From contig OX465579.1 of the NCBI GenBank assembly GCA_950022655.1, positions 138,021,118 to 138,085,117 of the forward strand: a stretch of 64,000 nt of DNA, given 5' to 3'. Positions 34,601 through 48,500 of this stretch are shown in pieces (position 1 is the stretch's first letter; each line of letters begins with the position of its first letter). Source of the stretch: Alentia gelatinosa. Its lineage: Eukaryota; Annelida; Polychaeta; Phyllodocida; Polynoidae. A program made the position numbers and the translations under genes. Under the pieces are notes generated by a model that saw only the letters and a list, made by a program, of their open reading frames with translations, made no database searches and had not been told where the DNA came from.

Positions 34601-37600
34601 CAGTAGACGGTATAGTGCCAAATAAATAGATTACTAAGCATATTGATGTCACAGCAATTATTCATTAAACATTCTCATTAACTGCCAGCTAATTACTAGG
34701 TTTTAAGTGATTGGAAGCAAGGCATACCGAGGGACTCACTAAAGAACAACAGACATATTTGGATAAAACACTGATCGTCATTGTATGGAACGTCAGTGTT
34801 ATAACATTGAGTATAACACAGAAAGAAAGACAACTGAGGTCAGCGAAATCCTAATTTTCATGAGAGAAAAAAATAAAGCTCAACTATTTTGTAAATCACG
34901 AGGTTGGGTTCCCTAAAATTACTGTCTCCCTGCGAGGTACATTCATGTCATATCTGTCTGACTCTGTCACTCTGTTTGTTATGTTAAGTCCTCTTTGATC
35001 TTTTTATGTTGATGTAATGACTTAATAATGTCTTTACTGTTTACATACGATGTCTATTTACATGTTATCTGTACTAGACCTAAAGTTCTAAGACATGGAG
35101 GGTTATCTGTAATGAATTAACATCATTTCATTTGGTCAATAAACGACTTTGAACGAAAAAAGAAAAAAATGAGAGATGATGCCAAGTTGACATAAAAAGT
35201 ATAAAGCTCGCACTTCAGGCACGTGGTAAATTTACAGCACTCAGAATTCGTCTCATGTTAGTAGATTTTAAAGTTGCTCAGTTGACATAAACAATAATGG
35301 ATGATTTTGTAGACATGGACATTTTGTATACCATTTATTGTATGCCTGGTATTGGCAACTGGCGTTCATTTTTTTTGTCATATGTAAGAACAACTAAAAT
35401 AAGGCCCAAGTGTTTACACCCGATTTAAATTTCATCCAAATTTCATTCTGCTTATTTGTTTGACTTATCTGGACCAAGATCGGCAACCCCCCCACTATAG
35501 AATCAATCGATATCTCACCGAATTTGGATAGCAACACGTTTCCGTTACCAATCACCGAACCTGACCAACCGAGGCTCACACATTCTTATTATTTGTTATG
35601 ACTTTAAAAATCCTTTTCACTTTCTTCCGAAATAAAATTTCTTTTTGATTTTAAAAGATACTTTTTTTTATGATACTCAGTGATGGTCTTAACGATCATT
35701 CTGATTAGATATAGATAGAATAAATAAGTTCATGCGCATATTTTTCCCGATCTTATACGGTGGTTAACTTTTATTTATGTATACATTTTTCACATATTTA
35801 TTTGCCGGTACTTAGCATACCGGTGTCCGTATTGATTATTCAGCGCATCCTGCCACATATGATGGCACTTGACGGCTGCATATCGATTTGATGCAATTGT
35901 TTGCTTTTGATTCTGAATAATGCTGGATAAATAATCAAAACGGAGGATGGTGCATGCCCAGTCACGGGCCCACACAACCTCCTCAGCCACCAACACGGGA
36001 TATACTCCGACATAGGATGAGAGCCGTTTTAAATCTCCAGTCAGCACTCAAACAGGGCTACTTGATCAGGTAAGTGGACAATTGATAAGAAGTATTCTAT
36101 ACCCCTGCTATATTATCATCATTATAATCCCAGAGCCTTTCTCTTTTTTTGAAAATCCCTGTTTTCTTTTTCTGTTTATAACAGTTTTTATTTTTTTTTT
36201 AAAACAAAGAATGAATTACACCTCATTCACACCAATAAAAGTGGTTAAAACCTCCCCACACACCATCAGCTGCATTCAATGGCCAATAAATATGTATTTT
36301 CCATGATTTCTTAGTATCTGAGGCAGTGAAATATTTTTTCATGACTCTCACTGACACCCCTGCACACCTGTGCGCGAATGTCTTACATCTACTGGTCAGC
36401 TGTGGTGACGGGTGACAAATGAATAAGTTTGTGGCTTGCCGTCATTTAAGACCATAAGCAATAAAACGACGTTTTTAATGATTATCAGGTATATGATGAT
36501 AAGGAGACAAGGCGAAGGTGGCCGAAAAAAGATCGGTTCCGTGTTCTTTTTGGTGTATTTAGACATACCTCATTCTTCAAACTCGGAAAGTCTAAACATA
36601 GTAAAACAACGCGGAACAGATTTAGGTGTGTTTAGACGTACTTGTTTCTTTGAACTCAGTACGTGTATGCACACCATAAAAACTTGCAAAAGATTTCGAT
36701 CGACCACACTAACCATGTCTCCTTATAGTATTATTCATAATATTAGACATATTCTGGACAGATTCCCGTGGCCTTAGATCTTTATAATGCTGTTACAAAA
36801 AACACAGATAGAAGATAGTCCTAAAGATGTCGGTGGTATGGATAAAAGTTCCCGCATTTGAGTACAAGCGAGGGAGCGTATTTGTTGAATCCGAAAATTA
36901 AGTTTCGAGTATAAAAACATTGATTGTAGATTTACTGTAATATCCAACCAAGATGAGCCAAGAGAGAGCGAACTAGTATGGGTGACATGTTATATAGAAA
37001 TTCATCATTTGTAAAAAACTTCTGCGCAGTTTAGTAAGTACGTTTGATTGTATGTTTTTTTTATTCAAATCTTTTTGCTAGGTATTACAGATGACTAATC
37101 ACAACAATGAATCCACTATGTACTGGTGTTAAAGACTTGTATATACATTGTACAACAAGCGATGTAGTTGCCCTTTTAATAGATTAAAGATAATGGAATA
37201 ACTTCTGATCCAAAACGTGAAGAAAATCTTTAACATTTAGTGGATTGTTTGTAACAATTATTCCCTAATAAAAATTGTTAAAAAAAACAACAAAAAAAAA
37301 ACTTAAGTCACTCTACGCTACCACCTATAGTATTACAGATATGGCAGTTTTTCACTCTTCCATGGAAATTCTTGTTATCAATTCCAGTTTTTTAAATATT
37401 TTTTCTTGTTTAAAACAAAGACAGTTTAAGCCAAGCTTCATTTACATTAATAAAACAGTTGTTTGAACCTCCTCACCCTCAGCCCCATTCAACGGCAATA
37501 CTGATGGGTTTTCCATGTTTTCTATAATATTACATATATGGCAGATATGGCAGTTTTTCTCTCTTCCATGAGAATCCTTGTTATCAATTCCAGGCTATAA

Positions 37601-40600
37601 AAATATTTGTTCTTGTATAAAACAACAACAGTTTAAATTAAGCTTCATTTACATTAATAAAACAGTTGTTTGAACCTCCTCACCCTCAGTCCCATTCAAC
37701 GGCAATACTGATGGGTTTTCCATGTTTTCTACCACTAAGTTAATTCCACATGGAAAACATTTCCACTCTTGTTTTCTGACCCCATCTGACATCCCTGTAT
37801 AGTATTATGCGATATTTCAGTAGAACGCAGTTGTTCTCTTACTTTGGATATAGACCCACTGTATAGGGAGTATAATGTGTGCTCAGCTGCTACCAGGCAC
37901 CGGCTACTGCCAATAGAAAATACATAATTAAAAATGTATCTGCACATTTTCGCTCGAAGTTAGACCAACTCTACAAACAGTATGATAAAACCATCTAAGC
38001 TTTTAATATTTCCAGAAAAACAGAATCAACGTGAAAACTGATCTTTTATTTCGTGATGGAGCACAAACCGTTAACATCACAGGAAAGGTTCTGCGGATAG
38101 TTGTTAATAGATCAATACAAAACTAGATCATGTTGTTACACCAATCATTGAGATAGTGACAATAGAATTCCCCTGATTCAAATAGGTAGACTTTATCTTT
38201 GAAAGTGATACCTTATATATTTTTGATAGAGACTTGGGGTGTTGTGAAGCATTTCTCTGTTGTAAGTGAACACCAACCACAGACCAGTAGAAATTTTATT
38301 GATCCATTATCGTCTGGTCGTTTTTAGTGGATTCCTATTAGTCTATCTAGGTATTGGCAATATTTCGGTCCTTAATGGCACCTCCCTCAGGGACTAGACT
38401 GACTGCAAGCCACCAAGTTCCCAACTAATAGAGACCTGGAGATTATGGCACATCTTCTTGTTATGTATATTGACAATAATCTCTGATTTTGTGGACAGGC
38501 GACCGTAAATCACATCCTTCACGCGTAATATTACATGAGCGTTAGCGAATGTATTATGAAGTCAACCTCGAGAGGTCTACAGAAACGACTGTTCACAATA
38601 CTATTGTTTGTTTTACTTATTATCCATCCTTTAGAACAAATTAAAACCATAAATTGCCATATTATAGGGTATACCAGGAGGGTATTTTTTCTCTCTCTCC
38701 AGCATCTAGGGACTACAAATCTGTACAAAACATGTCAGATACCACAAATCACTCGAGGTTGACCTCGTAATACTCGCTAGCGCTCATGTATTACTACGCG
38801 TCAAACTGTCGTGGTTTACAACCGCCTGTCCACAAAACCATCGTTTATTATTTGTTGTTTATGTAATCAATGGTTTTGAGGTCATAATCAGTTGGTTTCA
38901 AATCCGTAATCAATACTTTTGGTTTCTGACAACTGAGAAACAACGTAGACTTTGTAAGCAATAGATGATAAATGTTGATATTTACTATGTTGTTATATCA
39001 CCACAGAAGACAATATCCTTTCCCTTATTTTTCAGAAACCTGAATGAGACTTTATCTTGAAAACAACCAAGATGGGAAAATCTGCGTCCAAGGCGAAGCA
39101 AGCTCTGGAAGAGGACAGAGCCGATGAGCTTGCCGATGAGCTTCGTGGAGCTCACGATGGTGACAACGCAGTCATCCAGCTAACAGACAACCAAACTCCG
39201 AGGAAGACATTGAATCTTGGTGCATTGGCCCTTAACATCAAAGAAGAGGATGGCTCCGCAAAGCCTGAATCTGGCCTGAAGTCAGTTTGGGACCTTGATT
39301 TGGGAGATGAAGAGGAGAGGAATGAAAACGTAATGCCAAAAGAATGTATGCGATCAGATAATGAGGAGACAGTTGCATTTACTACAGAAGATGAACTTCT
39401 TCCTAGTCAGGGTGTATATTCTAGGAGCTCAATGAATGCAGGAAACATAGAGCAGAGACAGAGGCATCCCAAGGAGACACATCGTGCTGATAATGAGACA
39501 GGTATTCTGGTGTCTGAGCACGGTGCACTTGAAGATAATGAGAGCTTCAGTTCAAGTCAAGCCGTCGCGATAGGAGGAGGTCTCCGGGAGGCAAAAATGA
39601 TGGAGAACATCGACAGAAAATATCAGAAAGAAAAATTAGCAGACGATGGTGATGATTTGAAACCCAAAGATACAGACGCTCAGCTCGTTTCAGAAATGAA
39701 TGCTTCAGGAGAAGATGCTCATGCCAAAAGTCCCAATATGAAATCAGATGACTCAAGGGATGTTCATAATTCAGATCATAAACCGATATCAGAAGATGCA
39801 AGAAATGAAGGGTCAGAGAGTACACCCGCATCGACAGCAAGGGAAAGTTCCAGTTTTATTCCCGAATTGAAAATTAAAGATGGCTTCACCGATGAGGAGC
39901 CAGGGTTCCATGAAAATGAGCAGATTATTGGAGAGGATTCTGAGAAAGACACGTCAAAGAAGCTTGAAACTGAATTTTCTCTCTCCAAAGACCCAGAAGA
40001 TAAAATTCAATCAAGTGATCAGTGTTCTGTCACACTCAGTGATATCAGTGAGTTGGATCAAGAGGAGGAAGGACCTGATGATGTTCCTATTTTATCTGTG
40101 ACAAGTCTGAACACTGAAGACTTTGAAGATTCATTGGATGAACCTGTTGGACAGCATGAGGAAGGTGACATTGCAGGCAAATCTTCAGACACCATCGATC
40201 GCGGTATCAAGACACCAAGAAAAGAACCCATCATGGCAAGTCACTTCAAAGATTTTCTTGCCCTGTTTAGAATAGGTAAGAAAACAAAACCTCCAAAGAA
40301 TTCAGATTCTTTGGAGAATTCCGACGAGGAGGAAGCAATACATGATTCACTAGAGGAAAGTGAAGATGAATCAAATGACAGCATTGTCAGGTGTGCTGAA
40401 AATGCAGTAGCAGCAGCGATAGGTATGAATCTACAAGATGGAGAGCTGAAAGACCAATTGATTACGGGAGATATGCAGGCCATTGTTTCTCTGTCAGCTA
40501 AAGTAAAAGAAATACAGCGTTCCCAAGACAATAATGAATCTGAACTGAAGTCCATGGACTTCGAGGACATCGCTGGGTATGAAGAGAACAGTTATTATGG

Positions 40601-43600
40601 ATCTTCATCAATAGGCTTAAAGAGTGAAAAAGAACATGCGGATAGAGATGAAAAATATCAAAGGGAAGGAACATCTGGAGAACTTATAGTAATTCCTGAC
40701 TCCCCAATCGCGATTGCACAGAAGGAAAAAGAGCAGAATGGGAATGAAGGTTTTGCAAATGATGTTGGTACAGAAGATCAAAATCAGCAAAAGGAAGAAA
40801 AATATGCGAATAAAGACGAGAAATATCAAGAGGAAGGAACTACTGGGGAACTCAAAGTAATTCCTGACTCCCCAATCGCGATTGCACAGAAGGAAAAAAA
40901 GCAGAATGGGAATGAAGGTTTTGCAAATGATGTTGGAACAGAAGATCAAAATCAGCAAAAGGAAGAAGAATATGCGAATAAAGACGAGAAATATAAAAAA
41001 GAAGGAACTACTGGGGAACTCAAAGTAATTCCTGACTCCCCAATCGCGATTGCACAGAAGGAAAAAAAGCAGAATGGGAATGAAGGTTTTGCAAATGATG
41101 TTGGAACAGAAGATCAAAATCAGCAAAAGGAAGAAGAATATGCGAATAAAGACGAGAAATATAAAAAAGAAGGAACTACTGGGGAACTCAAAGTAATTCC
41201 TAACTCCCCAATCGCGATTGCACAGGAGAAAGAGCAGGATAGGAACGTAGCTGCTGCAGAAGATAAAGATCAGCAGAAGCAAATAATTGATGTCGCCATA
41301 CTGGAAAATGAAGATAAAGAAATCCAACAGGATCCGAATTACAAACGAGATAAAGACGATAGTAAGGGAAACTCAGTTGCAGAGACAGACCTGGGAAATT
41401 TAGAAGCGAATCGGAAGGAGTCGGTAGGTGAATCTAGATCTGAAGATCTGCTTGGAGATCGTATGGATCTAGGATTTGCCAGGTGTAATGGCAAGTCACT
41501 GAAGAAGATGCCATCTGTTGATCGTGCGGAAGAAAATATGATGGGAACCGTGACACCTACCTTTAAGCTGGGCAAATGTGGGAAGATGGTGTCAGTGCAA
41601 GAGGATGATAACGCCAATGGCCAACTTATACTGAAGGGCAACATCATGGGCAACCAAAACAGTTCTAAAACTGAAGAAAGAGGAAATCACAGTGATGGAG
41701 GAATCGAGAGTCATGAAGAAAGTACCACTTCTGATGATAAAGGGATCCATAGCAAATCCAGGCTTTCCCAGGCATCTGTTTCCAGTGTGGATGATTCAGG
41801 AATTTCTAGTGAGGCTGCGAGTCTCCGAAACTCGGATGCCAAACTTGATGCGTCCAGTCAGGAAGGCACTTATCTGTCCGAGGCCAACAGTGTAGACTCC
41901 AACCTGAAAATACAGAGCGTGGAAGGTCAGTTGAACAAGGAGAACCAGGAGCACCACACGAGAACTGGTAGGTTCAGTGAGGATGTCGCCTTAAGCACTA
42001 CACTCCTGCTTCCTGATGCGGGTGGGATGTATGAGGACAGTCTGGAGAGTCAGAGTCTCAGTGAGGACGGGCGGTTCTCGCGCGAGATAAGTCTGGATTC
42101 TGACGCCACGCTGGGTGATGTGGAGAGCTCAGAAAGCACGGGATTGTCCAGGGACCTCAGCATTGACTCTGAGTTTGGAGTCCACGCCCGGAGTTTCGAG
42201 CAGGAGGACAGGAAGCTGGAGCTGCCCGGTGTCGAGCTGAGCGATGAACTGGGCATTATTTACGATGATGTCTCCGAATGGGCCGAGGCGGAAGCAGCAA
42301 GCCTGGAGATGCGCCAGGACGACCGCGGTATCATGATGTCCGATGATGATGGAGATAACGAGGACAGCGACGATGATGTTTTCAGAAGTGACCCGGACAC
42401 CCGGGACCAAGACCGGGAAGACCCCGGCAAGGTCCCCGCCGGGAGCAGGTCCACCTCCATCTCAAAGGGATCGAAATCTCGAGACGGCCGCGCGCCAAGA
42501 ACTACTAAAGTCAAGTTTCGATCCAAAAATGTGACGGTAGGATGGAGAGCTATGAAATTGTTATCAGCAGGTATAATTCTAGTTATCAAATCCCAATTTT
42601 TCTTTAGCTTTTTTCTCGGTGGATATTTTTCTTTTCATGGGTGAATATCTATTCATATATTGATTTTTGGGGCACCGTATGCATTTATCTTCTATATTCT
42701 ACTATTTGTATATTCAGATGCAGCTTTGAGCTTATCCATCATCTTAACTACAATTCTGAATTGATAAATTGGTCAATACAATAAAACTTCGCTATAACGA
42801 ACTCGGTTTATAACAAAACTAGGATGCGACGAAGTGATTATACGGAGTGGAGTTGCATTTTTCCTCAGCAAAATGAAAAAGATATTCAAAGTGATATAAT
42901 TAATTATCAGCCTGAAACTCTTAATTTCATTTTTATTTTCTAAATTACGTCATTCTTTCTCTATGACATTGTAATAGATGATATAAATACTTAATTGGTT
43001 AGAATTCCAAATTTTTAAAGGACTTTGTATCGTGTATTTGGTCTGTCTACACAAAAATAGGATATGACAAACCTCAGATACAACAAAACAGTTTCTCCGT
43101 TCACTAGAACGTTTATAGATGTGTTGGACGGAACTAAAACATTCCTTACCGTAGCCGATGCTACCTTGAATGTGGCAGATATCAACCACCCATCACAACA
43201 TTGATGCTGTATTATTGTTGACACTCTCTAGGCAGGATTCAACTAGGGTAGTGGACATTAAACCAAGCAGATTTGTATTTTCGAACTTTGCAATAAAAAA
43301 CAATAGGGGTGTGGATCAAGGTATCATCCTTGTCGGACTCTTCAGGCAAAAGAGAAAAAAAAACAAAACAATAAAAAAAAACCTGTATTATAACGTAGTT
43401 TTATTGTACCTTAAGGAGATTTGTTCATTGATCTTTTACAACTGTATGTGAGACGCTTCTCAAATACTGTGCCTCTATTGTGTGGTTCCCGGTGTAGCGC
43501 TCAATCTACCACAGGGTTAGGCGTGGTCGATGTGATTGTTTGGTCATGTTACACAAGTTGCACGAACAAACAGGCGTGTGCCCACAGAGCTGTGCCCTCA

Positions 43601-45542
43601 CCTGCGGCTGTGGTGTTGAGGTGACATATTGATCACTGATTATTGTGGCCAGACACCAGGTGTGGGCACCGCGTGACTCTCATACATATTACTCCCATCA
43701 GTCTGTCTAATCTCCACCCACTCAAGCTATTCTCTATGGAAATATTACAGATTAGTCAATAGAAATTAGAATATATATCGATTCATAACCTTTCTGTTCC
43801 AATATAATTCTATAAAATAATTCATTTTTACAGGTTTTAGATTTCCAATTCCTCCTCAGTTCTGACTTTCATCCCTGCATATTATCTATTTTCACTTATC
43901 GGGCAATTGTAGATTATTCATATTATAAATGTAACCTTAGAATAATGGAGAAATTATTTTAAACGTAATCGTATGTTAAACCATCTGTGAGTATAGACAG
44001 GTAAATAGAAATGAATGATGTGTATTCTGGTTGAAAGCATACATACTTTCACATATAAACGTGAAATTTGTGTACGAGTCTAACAAATACGACCGGTTTG
44101 CACGATGGAAAAGGGAAAGAAATGAATAGAAAATTCTTAGATATAAACCTGAATAGAAAGTAACTCAGATTTCAGTTATATATGGTGTTACCCCTCGTGC
44201 ACCAATGCTGGCGAAAATCAACGAATCGTCTTTGGTAGAAGTGGCCATCCATGTATTGCCAGGCCATCTTTTAATGTCACTAAAGATTAGAGAGTGGCTG
44301 AGACTTCGCAATATCTTGCAGTCTCTTTTTGATCGTTGATTTCTCGTTGCATGGTTGTCCGGCCATTGTTTTTCACCTTCTCATCATGACGTACTGTGGT
44401 GTTGGTTTTGACAGAATGCGTGCCGGACGGAGACGGTCTGGAGGGGAAGCTGCATGAGTCCGCCGTGAAGATGACCAAGTTGTTACAGGACGCCGAACAG
44501 TCCCGGCGCGCAGACTCACCGGATGTAGAGGGCGCTCAGGCCAAAGTCACCCTGCAAGCGTATGGCCTCAAGATCGGCGATAAGGTCATGGTCGGCGGGG
44601 TCAAGGTCAGTACCGTAAATCTAGATCTAAATTGAGCAAAACGTGTGATAAAACTGAGATGGCAGCTTTCCACTTTTCTATGGAAACCTACTTTATTATA
44701 ATCAATATATAGAGTACTCTTTTTTCCTTGTGTGAAGCAACATTATATTCATTGAGCTTCATTGACACCAATAATACAGCGGTTTTTTTAAAGTATATGA
44801 TTAAGAATAGTCTGGCAACATGCTTCTCCGCTTGGTATATCTCCTGATTAAGCTACTGAGCATGGCAGAGAGGTATACATGTCCATCTAAAGGCAAATTT
44901 AAACACCGTTTGTCAGCAACCCAAAAAGATGAAAAGGTTCTTGGCGTTGCAGACTGGAGTTTTGCGTTTCTGTGGTCCTACTGAGTTCGCCTCTGGAATC
45001 TGGGCGGGTATTGAGTTGGACGAAGCCGCGGGGAAGAACGACGGCAGTGTCGGCGGCGTCTCCTACTTCAAATGTTCACCTAAACACGGTAATTATACGT
45101 GACTATATTCTCCAATAATCTACAAAATAAATCTTTATTAAGCGAGGGCCACACGCTCAGATACTCTGCCTAGGTTAGGGAGAGGTTATAAATACTTTGA
45201 GCGTGCTGCAAAAACTATCCCATCACTATCTGCGTGCCAACTCTGTGACAATGGGAAAGGTACAGAGGCCCAGTGTCTCCCCATAGATAATGCATTGATG
45301 AAAATCTCTGAAATCCCCGAAACCCTTGTATTATCACAAACAAAGGACTTTGAATGCATAGCTAAAACCAGGAACCAGCTTCAAAGTACAATCTCCCATG
45401 CACATATTTCGTTTAACATCGATAAGACATGGAAGGTAAAGCTCTTCTTGGAGAGCACAGACTGTAGTACTAGTCCTACTCATCTGAAGAGACAGTTTTC
45501 ATTGGTTTTGAATTCCCAGGAAGCTTGTTCATTATCGGTTTG

Positions 45543-45573
<31 letters not shown>

Positions 45574-48500
45574 GGGGCAGCAAATAACTTTTCTTCATGG
45601 GCTGCTGACATCCCTGTATTAGGAATTTTTCTTTTTAAAGCCTGGTTCCCACTAGGCGATTTTGGGGCATTCAGAGGGCACCCGTCGCTGACTATCAGCC
45701 AAAATTTCTAGGAATTTGCAAAGTCGCCAAGTGGGAACAAAAAATGGCAAAATTGTCTGTGACTAATGCCCTACCCCCTACCCTACACTTGTTTGGGCTT
45801 GAGTCGGCGACTGGATTTCCCTAACAAGGGCACCAGTTTCTTGCGATTCAATTTCAAACATGTTTGAAATATATCAGGGCATAGTCACCGGCCCCCTGCT
45901 GTGACCTAGACTGAGTTGCCGACTATGCCCTCCCACCCACTCACACTGCACCGCTAGAGCAACCTACGGAAACAGGTTTTGCGGCACAATAAACCGGAGC
46001 GGCGCAGAGTGCCACCCACTGTGCGACTGCCGTTTCCTGCCGATTATGCCCAGCAGTGGTGTCGGGCTTAAAATCTTAAGCAACAGTTCAAATGTAGTTA
46101 ATCGTGATGTCTGATCCTTTGTTGCAAAAGAAAGAAAAGAATTCTATAGCCTACTGTAGTACACCTGCTTGTAGAGTCACTAGGTGACCTGACCACCATT
46201 TTGCTTTTTATAGCTAACCAAGTACAGATAAAATATTATTTCTGTTTTGGACAGAAGGTTCTACGGCCATACAATATTATTCAGTGTTAGGATTTAGTTT
46301 TGGATTTAAAAAAGATTTTGTGTGGGTGTGTGGGACTTTAAAAAAAAAAAAAAGTTATTTAGCCTAATTTCCTAATCGTGGGGGGGGGGGGGGGTCCGCC
46401 ATCTTTGTAAGCACGTGGCATAGTAATGCTGCCAACTTCCACCAGGGAGCCCTTTTGTTCCTATCACTCTCCAAGCATTAGAACATGCCTCATACCTATA
46501 TCCATATAAGAACACCAAATATTTGTAGCTCAGCCTTACTTTGAACATGGAGCCTGTAGTTTGGCCAACTAACACCAGATGGCGCCATAGCTCAGGTTTA
46601 GACTTGTACTTGTTTTGAGATTTAAATGCATCCGCCCTCTAATTTGGCCTTTAGTGGCCAACAATTCTATTATAAGATGCACACTTTTAGCTCTTGTTTT
46701 ATTGATACTAAGATAAAGAAATGATGTTGGTTTATCTGTAGGGATATTCGCTCCCGTGACGAAAATCTCCAGACCAGGGATCCTTGTAAACCGTGGTGGA
46801 AGCACACCGCGGAAGGCAGTCAACTACGGACATGTGGACACGTCCAAGGTCACGGCCAAGGTCGACACAGGTCAGTAGGCAAAATGTATATCATTATATA
46901 CCTGTGCACGAATTTCTGTGAAATATTACCCACTACTGGCCTTGACTTATGAATAATGTTCGTAAGTAAATAAGTAAAATAACGTTTTTAAAAATAATAT
47001 TTTAGGTCTATGATAATAAGGAACCTTAGTAACTGAGCCTGAAGTGATTGGTGTTTTCGATCTACTATCCTGAAATTACGCCCCTCCGCCTACGGTGTCG
47101 AGCTGGGGTATTGGGACGCAAGACCTCGAACAGTTATCACTATGGGCATAGTAACTACATTTCCTCAAATTATGTTACAGGTGAAAGATACAGGCCCTAT
47201 AAACTGGTAATTGCCACGCGAGTGACTGCTAAATATTATGCTCAGTTGCCTGTCCACATGTTTTGGCCGCGAAACCCATTCGGGCCGTATGATGACCTGA
47301 GGCATCATTCAATGCTGGCCTTACGATGCCTCGAGGCATCATCTGGGGTTGGCTGGGTGATACCTCGAGGCATCATTTTCCTATATTCAAAAAATGATAG
47401 TATTTATGAAATAAAAATAAGGAAAATGGATCAACAAACATGAAATATTCACAGATTGTAGGTACATGTATACATCATATTTAAGATTTGTTTGTTGGAA
47501 ACCCTTAGTCGCCAAAGGCGCAGAATCACTCTCCGCGTTCGGCAGTTCCCTAAGGGGCCAAGACTATAGTCGCTACCCCGTACTTACCGCACCAGTACGG
47601 GTGGGTTCGGATTGACCCACTGGAAAGGGTAGGGAGATGCGGGATCTACAACCTATCGCTACCTGTGAACACAAAACCAGACTCAGGACTATTTCAATAT
47701 ACCTGCTTTTATTCCGGAATATATAGAATACAGTAAGTTGGTACTGCGGGGTACCAACTAGCGCAGGAAGAGATTCAGGTTTCTTCATCGTTGAAAGGTT
47801 CCAAACCAACCTTACCAACTGGTGAGGCTCCAGGCGTTAACTCTACAGGGAGGCACCGCGAGAAGTCCTGTCAACCCGCTGTGGACTCAGTCTTATACAC
47901 TGACTGAGTTACGTAATGCGGGCGATCCCGTAGTATTTGCATACACGGGTCCGCCGGCTTTACCGCACAGCAGGGATCGGCACTCGCGCCATCTAGCGTA
48001 AAAGTGAAACGCTGCTCGACTACCCTGACCCCTACATTTATATCAAGGATCACATGTCATATCATATGAAGAGGTGATCAAATAAAAACAACTAGCCTGT
48101 GGAGGCCCATCCCCTGGTGGTAGATACTGACACTAATACCCAGCCCTCTGAGTATGAGTCTGCAGAAGGCACCCGGCGCGATAGGGTTAAATATAATCAT
48201 TAATGAAGAATTTCTAAATGTTTTTCGCTTTAATCTGTGCTGTATTTTTATAGGTGTATGTATTGATAGGATCGATGTATTATCATACGACTGAATTTTG
48301 ATTTACAACAGTAAAAGATTTCTGACATCACTTTTTGTTACTTACTTATTGATAAATAATGTCTGTTCATTGAAAATGTTCCATTGATAAAACCATATGA
48401 TCTTTTTACACGAATTATAATTAAAGTGGATGCGCACGACTTCCACAGGTTGGGCAAACACGTTGTAGTCTTTATGTAAAAGTGATAATTTGGGGGAATT

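Larger units (their letters stand above)
33918..39035. other. Intron with a repeat family, microsatellite and fold-back element
   Basis: Holds several copies of the GGCAGTTTTCCACTCTTC..CTGACATCCCTGTA repeat, an (AAAC)n tract at about 34445-34500, a hammerhead-like motif (38363-38400) and the fold-back at 38487-38838. A promoter and a non-coding first exon for the 39036 exon should lie here or upstream but could not be located. Confidence 0.55.

Noticed and set aside
39057..39071. Protein start at the TTG of 39057
   Set aside because: Not an ATG; the ATG at 39072 has strong context and gives the myristoylation signal.
39840..39860. EB1-binding SxIP motif (SFIP) in the acidic head
   Set aside because: The flanking residues are acidic, whereas functional SxIP motifs lie in basic surroundings.
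40617..41327. 236-codon minus frame in the giant exon, rich in Phe, Ile and Leu
   Set aside because: It is the antisense of the acidic 56-residue repeats; the apparent membrane repeats come from reverse-complemented Lys/Glu/Asn codons.
42571..42644. Continuation of the giant frame past the donor to a stop
   Set aside because: The donor GCAG|GTATAA has the phase needed by the CAP-Gly exon, and the residues after it look like translated intron.
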